A DNA stretch of 64,000 nt from Puccinia triticina (taxonomy: Eukaryota; Basidiomycota; Pucciniomycetes; Pucciniales; Pucciniaceae): NCBI RefSeq assembly GCF_026914185.1, contig NC_070566.1, forward strand, positions 3,782,001 through 3,846,000, given 5' to 3'. The notes below the pieces were generated by a model. The model was not told where the DNA came from and did not search any database. It saw nothing but the letters and a program-made list of their open reading frames with translations. The translations under genes and the position numbers were made by a program. Positions 40,170-50,459 of this stretch are shown piece by piece. How positions within the stretch are numbered: the stretch's first letter is position 1; every line of letters starts with the position of its first letter.

Positions 40170-41180
40170 GTAATAAATTATAGTTGATTTTTACTTGAAG
40201 GCAGAAAATAAACCTGCTAATGATAATTGAAACCTTTGAACTGAGTTTAAGCTGAGAGATATATCCTTTTGATAGGATTTTTAGATGTTTATGAATGTAA
40301 ACAAGAAGATTGTTTGTTTGATGGTCAGTTCACCTTCATAGTAGATCAATAGAAGTTTGTTTTGATTAAGAGAACATTAGGGAATGCTTTAATCCTTTTC
40401 TCATCTGACTCTGACTTAGTCAGGTACTTGGCAAGCTAATACAGTCAACAAGACTTGTAGATCTGATTAAAAGAACAAGAATGTGTGGTGAGCATATAAG
40501 TAGAAAAATTACAGCCAACTGTACAACATTCTTATGACACACCCAAACAGTCTAAAAATTGCAGGGAATGTTTTATTTTTCATATTCTCTGTGCTATGAA
40601 ATCATTGGAAATAGGGTGTCATTAGAAAATGAGATATAAGGGGTGTGCGGTGGAATTGGTAGGAAAATGACTGCTCAATTTATATCTTCTTGATTAAAAA
40701 CCCAAACAGTCTAAAAGTTTCAGGAATACTTGAATGTTAAATATTTTTTATTCCATGAAATTATTAGCAATGGAGTGGCATAAAAACATGAACTATAAGG
40801 GGTGGATGGAGGGCTTAGTAGGAAAGTGACTGCCAACAGTATAGCTTTTTTGTTGCATGTTTCATCAGTCTCAAAACTTTTGGTAACTTATAATTATGCT
40901 TATCTATGTTCCATGAAATATTTGACCATATTATCAAGTCAGAACATGAGATACAAGATGTGCAAGGTATTCATAGTACCTACTAGTGCACACCCCTTAT
41001 GGCTAATGCTTTTATGCCACCTGTTGAAATCTTGGCTTAGTCAAGCAATTAACACAAAAATATTGGTAATACACAAGCTCATTGGCTCGAGAAAAAAGAG
41101 AAGTGAGGATGAGTCTCTCACCAGATGCGGCTCATTTGGGGTGCAGACAAATATGAAAGAGAACCAATGCTTTGATTTCA
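40170..41180. repeat. Diverged copies of a roughly 150-bp unit
   Basis: GGGTGTGCGG...TTAGTAGGAAAATGACTGC followed by ...ACCCAAACAGTCTAAAA...TTTCAGGAAT recurs at about 40480, 40640 and 40800, and also inside the foldback at 38775 and 38935. Copies are old and partial. No ORF of note. Confidence 0.6.
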
Positions 41181-41199
41181 ATGACTAGAGATGGCAAAT

Positions 41200-42262
41200 G
41201 GGTACTTGTTGCCGGGTACCCGGTACCCGTTTGGCCCTACAGGTACCCGCCGGCCAGCCGGTCATCAAAGAGGATACCTCTTGACGACCAACTGACCGGT
41301 TGTCAAAAGGGATACAACCTCGATGACCGGCTGACCAGCCATTGAAGAGGATAAAACCTCTCAATGACCGGTCAGCCGGCCATCAAAGAGGATGAAACTT
41401 CTCAATGACGAGGAATTGAATAAAACTTCTCTATTTCCGAAAAGAGAGCCAGTTGCGAGGACAAATCAGCAACAGTCTCCACCAGAACAACAACCGCGTA
41501 AAAAAAGGTAACTTCTTTGGTGAGCACCTGCACATTGGGAAGGATTCCACCATGGAGCAGTCCGTACCTGCTAGCCAAGGAAGGCTGCTCCAGGCGGACA
41601 GCAGCTATGTGTATTGGCTGGCCGGACGGCGGAAGGTGTCTTCGCTCGCCGGGCCCGGGGAGAATATTGCTCCTTGTAATTCACTTGGCTCGCCGGGCCC
41701 GGGGGGAATATTGCTCCTTACAATGCACCAGCTAGTCTACATCCTTGCCGAGGTTGCAAACCGGCAATCACCTGCACATATGCTTGCCAAGAATGATTCA
41801 TTCCCACCGGGCAGAATCCTCGGCACTTGTACATGCTTGACAAGGAGACTGGCCATCAAATGGAGTAAACACTCCCTTCAATGGCCGGTCCGACTGCACA
41901 TCTAGAGGAGGAGAGTCCTCTCGATGGCCACTGTCTTCTCCCTTTGATGACCTATTACATTGGCGGCCATTGGGAGGTAACTGAAGGCCAAGGAGGCATT
42001 CTTGCACCGGGAAGGGGCTGGGTGGGACAATCTTTGCAAGATCAGCATGTGTGGGTTCTCAGGCCCTTTTTTTAGCAATTAAAGAAGTTTTATTCGGGGG
42101 TGCCTCAATGACCGGTCAGTCGGGCATTGAAGAGGATAAAACCTATCAATGACCGGTCAGCTGGCCATTGAAGAAGATAAAACTTCTCAATGACCGGTCA
42201 GCCGGCCATTGAAGAGGATGAAACCTCTCAATGACCGGTCAGCCGGCCATTGATTCAGGTTT
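41200..42262. repeat. GGTACCC palindromes and GACCGGTC minisatellite, copies 2 and 3
   Basis: CGGGTACCCGGTACCCG at about 41213-41229 is followed by tandem units with TCAATGACCGGTCAGCCGGCCAT (41250-41415 and 42100-42262). Between them, CGCCGGGCCCGGGG is duplicated about 50 bp apart (near 41648 and 41693). An ORF at 41453-41905 crosses this and I do not regard it as a gene. Confidence 0.7.
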
Positions 42263-42812
42263 GAAATAACAAAGTGTGGTCAGCAGTCATTTTCCTACTG
42301 ATTCCGCTGCATAGCTGTTTTCTCATTTTGCATTTTGTTCTCTTTTCCATCTGCCCTCCTTCTTCTTCCTCAACTTTTAATCACAGAGAGATCCCTGCTC
42401 CCACATCTCTCCCAACTAGGTCACCGCACCCTTGAAAGTCAACTCGGTGAACTAGAACTCAGCCCCGTGAGGCCCCAGTGTTCCCTACTGTGCCTTTCCC
42501 TCCGCAATCAGTGAAGGAATGCTCACCGAGTCCTTACAATGGCACACTTCTTGGCCCCTCATGTGCACGTAAAACCCATAATGTTGGTGCAATGTTGCTG
42601 CCTTTCTGCTGCACTACAGTGTGTTTAGCGGCAAAATCACGCTAAAGCGCGCTGTAACGCCATAGCAAGTTGTTAGAGGAGTTAAGACTGGCACCAATGT
42701 TGACGTAGCTGGCGCAGCGTTGACTGCGGGACAGCATTTGACTATATGGAATATAAACATGAAAATCACAAGCGGCCAACCCAAGATTAACAAGAAAGGA
42801 ACTGGCTTTATC
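42263..42812. other. Intergenic, no gene recognised
   Basis: Pyrimidine-rich then mixed sequence with a GCGCTGTAACGC-type palindromic patch near 42650. It is downstream of the trehalose-phosphatase-like gene and may include its 3' untranslated region. Confidence 0.4.
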
Positions 42813-44063
42813 CTAATAAAATATCGCTTTGATTTTATCCCACCACGACGGTATGAGTTCCCTGAGAAGCTTGTGAGCCTCGTGGAAGTCTCGCAATGTA
42901 TATTTCGCAGCAGTTTGTCGCATCCAATCTTCAGTGACAACCACAGAGTGGAATGAATCACCAGTGCCCCGATTAGCATGATTCATCGCTCTGAACATGC
43001 CATCGCTATTTGTGGGATTGCCAATTGCGACTCCTTTCGTGTACCGACCGGTACCCAGCAACCGGTCGATAAAATTTCCTTTATCGGCTTCTATATGTTT
43101 AATTTCCACAACGCTTTTCGCATCGTCTCGTCTGAGCTCGTAGTAGGCGAAATTGGTGCCTAATTTCTTGCGTATTTCAGCAGCCACCGGATCAAACTCC
43201 TCAGGGGCTGTAACGAATATCAATTCAGTAGATACTCCAGAGATTATCTACATGCTCCGTTGACTCACTTTTCGTGTCATAGAAGTATGCTGCCGCGCTC
43301 TTTGAATCGAGCTTCGTCATCTTAACAGATTCAGATGCTGATAGGGCAACAAATGGATAAGGATTGAGCATTGGTGTTAGCTGGAATTATCGCCGCCGGT
43401 GTAGACCCTGCAATGTGACCAACATACATCTGGCTACGTGATTCATGTAAAATTTAATAGGATGTGATAACATCGTGTCCTCAACTATTATCTCCATTTT
43501 GGGCTCGACCGATTGCGATAGATACAGTACCGTCCCGTACTCTGCCGCTATGTTGATTCCAGGAATTTTTTTGTAGGCCTCAATAAGGGACCCTTCACCT
43601 CTTGCAGTGTACAGCCAAACTTCATTCTTCTTGTTTGCGGCCAAATCCTTCAGGAGTGCTTCGGCGCTGAAATAATCTTGAGATGGTAACTGGAGCAGTA
43701 CCCCCTTTAGACGTGGGGTGATGACGTTCATGGATTGTTTTGCGATTAGTGACTTTTCATTGTGTAAACTTCTGAAAAGGGGCAGGATGATCGACTCACG
43801 AAATCGTCAAGAACAATCAGCGTCTTCCCTTCGCCATGAGGCTGGAAATATTTTAAACCAGGGTGGGGAGTAGCCTCGTGGACTCTTCTAAGTGTTTCTA
43901 TCTCCTTAATGTGCTCGGGCCTTTTGTATAGATCGAAGCGGCCGACGCCGAAAAGCGGAGCATTGTTAAACAAGGGGCTGTTAAGTAGAATGGCTGTGAG
44001 GTTTACAAATTTCGTGAGTGTTAAGACTACCATTACCAGGAAGAGGCGAGACATGGTAAACAT
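42813..44063 (-). CDS. Secreted trehalose-phosphatase-like protein with degenerate catalytic motifs
   Basis: Four exons join in frame: 44054(or 44063)-43800, 43704-43428, 43337-43269 and 43207-42813. The introns (95, 90 and 61 bp) start GTGAGT, GTATGT and GTGAGT and end AAG, CAG, CAG, and give about 331 residues. The N-terminus MSRLFLVMVVLTLTKF looks like a signal peptide. The remainder follows the HAD trehalose-6-phosphate phosphatase plan: LIVLDDFGVLL at motif I, NEVWLYTAR at motif II, INIAAEYGTVL, VEIKHIEADKGNFIDRLL and GVAIGNPTNSDGMF at motif IV. The enzyme needs DxDGT and GDDxTDE; here they are LDDFGV and GNPTNSD, so catalysis is doubtful. A secreted pseudoenzyme in a rust-like genome is a candidate effector or cell-wall protein; role unproven. 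Confidence 0.78.
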
Positions 44064-44099
44064 CGGGTGTTGGATGTGGATAAGTTGGTGGACGACTGG

Positions 44100-45741
44100 C
44101 CTCCAGGGTGATGATGCCGACTACTTTTTGTAGTGACTTGGGTCTTCGGTGCTTGGATTCGAGCTTGAGAGAACCAAACACATCGGAACTTGAAACAATT
44201 GGAGGATTCACCCAAGCAAACGACTCAAGAAAGTCGGAGCCGCAGAAGGCGATATTGGAACTCTCCCACTTCCTCCCACTCCTCCGCTGATTTCCTTCTT
44301 CCTAAATTCCTCATGAGTGGAGCCAGCCACGTAGATAGAAAGTAAAAAGGTTTCAAATTTTGAATTCAGGGCCCTTTGCAGGTTGGGACTGAAACACATG
44401 TCCATGAGGGGTTTAACCCTGCCGGATGAGCTTGACACAACCCGCTTGCTCTGGAGCGGTCGGCGGAACCGGCTTAAAGGCTTTTGTATCACTATCGGGT
44501 ATCTCGAGATGACCAATTATGTAATAAAACCATCCTATGCACAGCAGGCCTTGTGAGGGACATAAGGCAACTCCGGGCAACTACAGTGAGTCTTTGCATG
44601 TCTTCAGGGATTTCAAGGCTCTGTGTAGACCGAAGAAGGCCTGTTTTTTCTCCAGACATCCAACAAGATGTGAAACTTGGACATCTACGATTCTATGCAG
44701 CTCAACTGTGGATACAGCTTGTTCATTCATGCACGAATCCATGCTCCAAGTGTTTGGAAAGACGTCGACATGTTTCTCCGTCCCTGGTTTCAGGTTGTTA
44801 CCTCGACCTGTCTGGATCAAAAACAAGTCGTGAAAACAGGGTTTGTCATGTCCAGTCCGCTTGCCCAAAAGGAAAAATATATGCCATGATGATGTGCTAC
44901 TTTTTAAATTTGAATAAAAGAGAAACTAGTGCGTAAATGGTACATAAACAGGTTTTTGTATGCAGTAATCTAAATCAGGGGGAAGGGCGTGTACAAAGAA
45001 AACACTGGGTTGTACTGGATTCAGGGAGTTCTGAAAGACGCTAGAGAAAGGGGAGTATTAACAGGTAGACACAATGGGGATGGTTGAAGACAGGAGAATT
45101 CTTTGGACAAGGGAAATGGATATTGAACAAGTTAGGCATACAGTAACGAGGAACGAGGAGAATTGTGTCTCTCTTCTTGTAGTTGACGCGATAAATTCAT
45201 TTCTGATGCGGGTAGCGGGGATATATTGCGGACTGATGGGCCTTGGCGTAGAAAGGGTAGAGGTCGTTGCAGGAAGCCGGCCTATGTAGGTATGTGCGCT
45301 CCTGAAAATGAGTCGAATTGTGTTATCCCTGAAGGTCTGTGAGCCGCCTGGTTTACAACGTTGGTGATGGCAGCTAATCCTCTTCAAGATCAAACTTTCC
45401 AAAAATCGATTAACAGTGGAGGCGGGCGGGTCTAGAAACAATGTTATCGGTTGGTCGTACTCCAGAATGATGGCGACTCGACCTTCGTAAGATATTCATT
45501 GTGAATATAAGCCTTGAATCTGACCAAGTCGTTGGATAACGTGCGTCGTTGAAAGGAATTGAATTTATAAAACCGGGAACCCAACTGGAAAAAAGTAACC
45601 ACAAGAAGGTCGAAGGTATCAGACGAAAAGCTTCACAAGGTTTTCTAGACCAGGTATAATGAGTACGGCTCCGGTAGCTTGCTTTCCTATGAGACTATAC
45701 AATGTACGATGATGAGAGCAGGTGAGGTGACTGGTTGAAGA
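44100..45741. other. No gene recognised upstream of the phosphatase-like gene
   Basis: Several ORFs of 70-150 codons exist on both strands (for example 44581-44868 minus, 44484-44936 plus, 45058-45441 minus) but none has a domain, clear start context or neighbouring exon structure I can defend. Part may be promoter or untranslated sequence of the flanking genes. Confidence 0.35.
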
Positions 45742-46245
45742 TCAAGAGACTGAATGAACTGATTTGAGCGATGTGGGAGAGAAAGGTTCATCCAAGTATT
45801 TGAAGACCGGAGAGGGATGGGTGCAGGCAGAGGGAGGGTTTTGGGAATCAAAGCCGATGAATAGGTGGGGTGTCCTGCGAGGAACGGTTTCGTCAGTATC
45901 GGTCGAGGGGTCGGAGATGGAAGAATCGGGGATCGAGCCACGACAGGATACCGAAGGGAAAGAAGCCGGCGGCCGACGGGACGGAGGGATGAACGGACAC
46001 GGCGGGGGTGCTTCGAGCCGGGACCGGGGCCTGGTTTGACGGGGTTGATGGGCGGCGATGACGGCCTGCAGGCGTTGGTCGATCCTGCGCGACTGGAATT
46101 GGAGGATGATGACCAGGAGAAGGCTGCACAGGACCAGGAAGATCAAGGCAAGGATGATGTACCGACCCGAGTGACTCCTTGATCGACCGAAGCAGAATCG
46201 GCACTGTTCAGTCGTGAAGGCAAGACGTTGGGAATACTGGGACAC
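45742..46245 (-). CDS. Single-pass membrane protein ORF, unknown function
   Basis: 167 codons open from a GTG at 46245. A short N-terminal part with a Cys pair (CRFCFGRSR) precedes a strong membrane helix, YIILALIFLVLCSLLLVIIL, followed by a positively charged Arg/Gln segment and a Pro/Ser/Thr-rich tail. That suggests a type II or III anchor with a disordered tail. No ATG lies in the frame, so the first exon is probably upstream; GTGAGTTG about 46249 and CTGAACAG about 46195 could be an intron, but I could not fit a coding exon in phase. No family recognised. Confidence 0.5.
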   Translation of the reverse strand: MSQYSQRLAFTTEQCRFCFGRSRSHSGRYIILALIFLVLCSLLLVIILQFQSRRIDQRLQAVIAAHQPRQTRPRSRLEAPPPCPFIPPSRRPPASFPSVSCRGSIPDSSISDPSTDTDETVPRRTPHLFIGFDSQNPPSACTHPSPVFKYLDEPFSPTSLKSVHSVS

Positions 46246-48275
46246 ATCAACTCACAATGGCACCTCGGGAAGCGAAGGCGAGCCGCGTCGATGGAGAAAG
46301 AGGTTTATCGTAGGACCCTTTGAGTTTGGACCATTAATGACCACCATCCGCGTTATACAATCGTCGAATCACAAGCTATCTGGTCGCCGAAGGAAATCGA
46401 AACGGATTGATTGATAAGCTTATGCTGGAGGATAGACAATATTCAAGCCACTAAGTTGGGGGATGGAATGAGAAAAACTAACAAGTTTGTTTCGTTGGTA
46501 CCGATTGGCCATCCACTTGTCCTGGACCGCAGCCTCGACGGTGGTAACGAGAGAACCCACAGGTTGAGGGTAGGAATTTGGCAATGTGTGTTGATCGGTG
46601 GGGGGACACAATACACTGATGGAGTGTTACGGAATCTGACTTATGAGGGAAGTTCAGATTGGGTGCATGGCTGGTTTTTTTTGGCAGGGTTGGGAGGGGG
46701 ACATGCGTAGGTTAATGTGACTTGAGCGAGTTCTTTCCTAAAAACAATAGGGGGTCCATGTCCTACAGAACAGGTTGATGACGGTTTGAAATGTGAGTAG
46801 GACCACTCACATTGGGTTCACAAGTAATTAAACTGTGAAGTGGGGTGTGGGGGACTGGGATTTTAGGCTTAGGAGCTAGCGCTAGTCGAATAAAAACAAA
46901 CAGTAAGCACATGTGATTCGAGGGCCGCAAACGGCAGATAAGAGTGGGGGAGAGACTCTCAGCAAAGCAGAGGGGCTCAAGGGACTGACGGGATAGTTTC
47001 TCGAGTGTGTCGGTCGGTGAACGGTTGGAATCTGATGTGGCCCGGTGGATGTTGGAAGGTGGTTCGAAAGAGTGAAGATGGTTTGGGGTTTTTTCAACGA
47101 ATGTATGTATTTGTTTAAAAATGTATTTGCTGGCTCGAAAGAGTTGTAGGAAGCAAGGTCAGTCAGCTGCTTCGTGGTCGCATTAGGCTCGACATAGGCA
47201 ATCTTGGTGATGGTACATACATGATAGTCTCGCTCGACCAAGTCTAGTTTGAGGATATCAGGATTCAGGTGGAAGATGGAAGGCCGAAATTAGATGTACG
47301 GAAGCTGTTGGGACTGGGAAGGGTCCAGTGCAATTGAATACTTGGGACAATCCCGAGAGACCCACATCCGCTCAGATCAGCACTTCGCATCAGCAGCAGT
47401 CAGCAGCCCATTGAACGCTGCCGAAGCAGCCCGCTGAGCCCGGGGGAAGCAAAGTCAACGTACATAAAATCGTCACTCGATGTCTGGATCCGCCGGCCAG
47501 CGCCGGCCTTTTCCGGCGGTCATCACTGGGCAGTGGGCGAAGAGCGAGACGAAACAGGACCGCCTGGATTGGCCGGTTTGATAGGGTGCACACTGCAAGT
47601 CCCGAGACATACATGAGGTTGGCAACCAGCAAAGACGTGCAAAACGCAAGCTGAAACGCGCATCAGATTCCGTCAGGGACCCGCACGTTTCAAGTGGTGC
47701 TACAGACACCCGGGCTCGACAATCCTGGCCATGCTTGCGGACAAAAACTGTGTACAATGAATAGGTTTCGCAACCCAGGCCCCGCCCACAAGTCAGCCGG
47801 TGGGCTCGAACTCGCTCGGAGGGTATATAAACCGCCCTTGTCCAGCACCTCTTCCGTTTTCCTCATGACCAAAGTGAGTACCATTTCCCCACCCCACTTC
47901 TTCCACTACTGCCTCCTCTCCCCATGACCGCCGCAACAGTCCAACTGACTCAACTCTTTTCCCCGTGCTCAGCTCTTCAGGATCTATTTACAGTAGATAC
48001 CCGATCGTTTGTCTCACTAGCTCAATCGAGCCACAGTGTTTATAAGTGACGATGATTCGAAGTCTTCTATTTCCTTGAGCGAGAACTGTCTGTCGAGCAA
48101 TCGGCAGACTCGATGACCTTGGGCCATCCTCCACCACCCCGTCTTCACTGACAGGGCTCGTCGTGCTTCTCTTGACCTTTCGGGGTCTTGGCTGGCTGTG
48201 GTTGTGGCCAGAAATAGAGACTCTTCTGAACTTACACCTCTACACTTCCCTCTTGTAACCTTATCTTTCAATTGT
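46246..48275. other. Intergenic region with a TATA-type promoter signal
   Basis: GGGTATATAAACC at 47822-47834 is followed about 50 bp later by CCTCATGACCAAA, GTGAGT and a later CCGTGCTCAG, as in a small fungal gene with an early intron; the spliced frame would stop after about ten codons, so either the gene is broken or the start is elsewhere. A minus-strand frame near 47290-47130 (LVERDYHVCTITKIAYVEP) looks protein-like but isolated. Nothing else stands out. Confidence 0.35.
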
Positions 48276-48448
48276 GGTGTTCAAAATTGATTTTCAAACC
48301 ACTTTCTACATAAAATCATAAGATCTACATGTCCAAACTTTTGATGGGGTGAAAGATGAGAGTTCTCTTCATTTCAAGCACCTCTCAAAACTATGATAAA
48401 TCTTATGATTTAATGTAAAATGATGTTAAAAAACCAATTTTGAACACC
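48276..48448. mobile_element. MITE-like inverted-repeat element 1
   Basis: GGTGTTCAAAATTG at the left end matches the complement of CAATTTTGAACACC at the right end; inverted similarity extends about 50 bp inward to ATCATAAGATC. 173 bp, no coding capacity. CAGGGTGTTC-type ends next to TA suggest a Tc1/mariner-like origin. A relative lies at 50118-50311. Confidence 0.8.
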
Positions 48449-48840
48449 CTGTATAATATGCCAATCTGTTTTCCCGAAATGCATACCAACACCCTTTTCA
48501 CCCGAGCTGCTTCCACGAAACAAGTGACACACGCACTTCCGGTCCTTTGCACCCCGTCTGAGTAAACATGAGTTCTCAAGCGTTGAGCGATGACCCTGAA
48601 GCCAGCCCGAGAAAGCCCCTTGGGAGTTATCGGGTGATGCGGTCCCAAACGTCACTTGTTTGTGATGAAATGATATTTACCCGGTTGCTGTGGCCCGGGA
48701 TTGCATGAGTTTTGGAAGTGCTGTGTAACCACCGAATCGGTAACTCATCCAAAATCGTGTCACACACAGCCCTGGCCATTGCAAATTCACCGGGGGACCC
48801 TTTGACCAAAAGCTGTGCCCGACAAGAAAGAAAACCAAAG

Positions 48841-49927
48841 ATGTCTAACGATCGTCCATCGGAACCACCGATCCCTCTGATCGATTTCTCGTCATTCGGT
48901 GGCCCAGACGCGCCGGTGGAGCAGCAGATCTCAGTGGCTGATCAGCTGTTGGAGGGATTCAAGAAGAATGGTTTTGTGTATCTCCAAAATATTTCTGTGC
49001 CACCCGAGATGGTTGCTGAAGCGTTCCGGTGGGTTAGTCACTGTTCTTCTCCGTATATGTGATAGAGTTGTTTCGCTGATATTTGCTTGATTTGATCGCA
49101 TGCAGAGCAAAAGATTCTTCGATTTGCCTTCAGAGATTAAGAAGCAAGCTCTTCACCCGGCTGACGGCGCATGCCACCGTGGTTATTCACCGATCGGATT
49201 AGAAAAGGTCAAGCCGGTCGGGCAGTCGAACGGGACTAGTAGAACTGAAAAACCAGCGGCTCCAGATCACAAAGAGACTTTTGACATTGGTAAACCAGGA
49301 AGATCGACAGACAACATTTGGCTACCTGAAGGGACCGAGAAGCAACACGGTCTATCTGGCTTTCGTGACTTTTTCGAAACGTTTTATGAAGCCTGTGAAC
49401 GACTTGAGATGGACATCTTGCGCGCGATTTCGATCGGGTTGATGGGCGTCGAGCAGGCAGATTACTTATCGAAATTCCACCAAGAATCGAATAACCAGAT
49501 CAGATTAGCCCATTACCCACCAATTCAAGCCGACCAATTGATCGAAGGAGTCAGGGAAAGATTTGGCGCGCACACGGATTTCGGATCGATTACGATCCTA
49601 TTCCAAGACCAAGTGGGCGGCCTCCAAGTCGAGAATCCTAGCGTACCGGGCCACTTTTTGCAAGTCCAACCGATCGAGCAAACCGTGGTGGTGAATATCG
49701 CCGATCTATTGATGCGATGGTCAAACGATACCCTCCGCTCAACCTTGCATCGCGTCGGCCCTCCCCACATCACCGGCCTCATTCCCCCCCGCTACTCGAT
49801 TCCTTACTTCTGCGGTCCCGATCCTAATGCTCTCATCCAATGCTTGCCCGGCTCTGCCTCCGAACCAAAGTACGAACCAATTCACGCCGACGAATACATC
49901 AAAATGCGCATGAAATCTTCCTACTAA
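48841..49927 (+). CDS. 2-oxoglutarate/Fe(II)-dependent dioxygenase, isopenicillin N synthase-like fold
   Basis: Two exons, 48841-49032 and 49106-49927, joined in frame across a 73-bp intron (GTTAGT...GCATGCAG), give 337 residues. The N-terminal domain (PIPLIDFSSF, NGFVYLQN, SKRFFDLPSEIKK, HRGYSPIG) and the C-terminal jelly roll are both present. The iron ligands are His and Asp in AHTDFGS (about residues 219-221) and His in STLHRV (about 278); RYS near 293 would hold 2-oxoglutarate. The enzyme would oxidise a small molecule with O2; the substrate cannot be told from sequence. It appears intact and is flanked within 600 bp by two related MITEs. Start chosen at the ATG in AAAGATGTCT, which gives a full-length domain. 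Confidence 0.93.
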
Positions 49928-50117
49928 ATCTCGCCCTTCACCCGCAAGCAAAACCCCACGAGAAAACAGGGCCAAAGAAATACTCAAAATGCATGTAGAA
50001 ACACGTACTCATAAAAAAACAAAAAAAGACTCTTTCTCCGGGATTATTGCAACCTTGAAGAGTGGACATCACTGGCATTTGTGATAAACCTGTTGTAAAG
50101 CTATCTGTTACATTTAG

Positions 50118-50311
50118 GGTGTTCAAAGTTGACTTTCTTAAAATCATAACACCATAAAATCATAAAATTCTTAGCTGAAAAAAATATGTACACCCAAACA
50201 CTCAAATTAGAGCAACGTTTCTAAACTGGTACCCATAAAATCATCATTTGAAAGTTTTATGATTTTATGATTTTGTGTAAAGAAAATTTTATGATTTCAA
50301 CTTTGAACACC
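50118..50311. mobile_element. MITE-like inverted-repeat element 2
   Basis: GGTGTTCAAAGTTGACTTTC at the left matches the complement of the right end ...TTTCAACTTTGAACACC. 194 bp, AT-rich, with internal ATCATAAAATC palindromic parts like element 1. It lies just downstream of the dioxygenase gene. Confidence 0.8.
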
Positions 50312-50459
50312 TTAATTATTCAAGACATGCCACATTTGATGCAGCACAATTGAGCAGGAAATTGTTACAGTTTTCTTTATGTGAAGAACTCTTTGGAGAG
50401 TCTGAATCAAATGCTAAATCTAACACATACACACACACATATATATATATAATTCTAGG

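Noticed and set aside
41453..41905. 150-codon ORF
   Set aside because: Crosses duplicated CGGGCCCGG repeats and the edge of a minisatellite, with no domain or intron structure.
45058..45441. Minus-strand ORF of 127 codons
   Set aside because: No domain or exon partners; an ORF on the other strand overlaps it with equal weight, so neither is called.
47867..47990. Very short spliced gene after a TATA box
   Set aside because: The spliced frame stops after about ten codons and matches no known small protein; only the promoter signal is reported.
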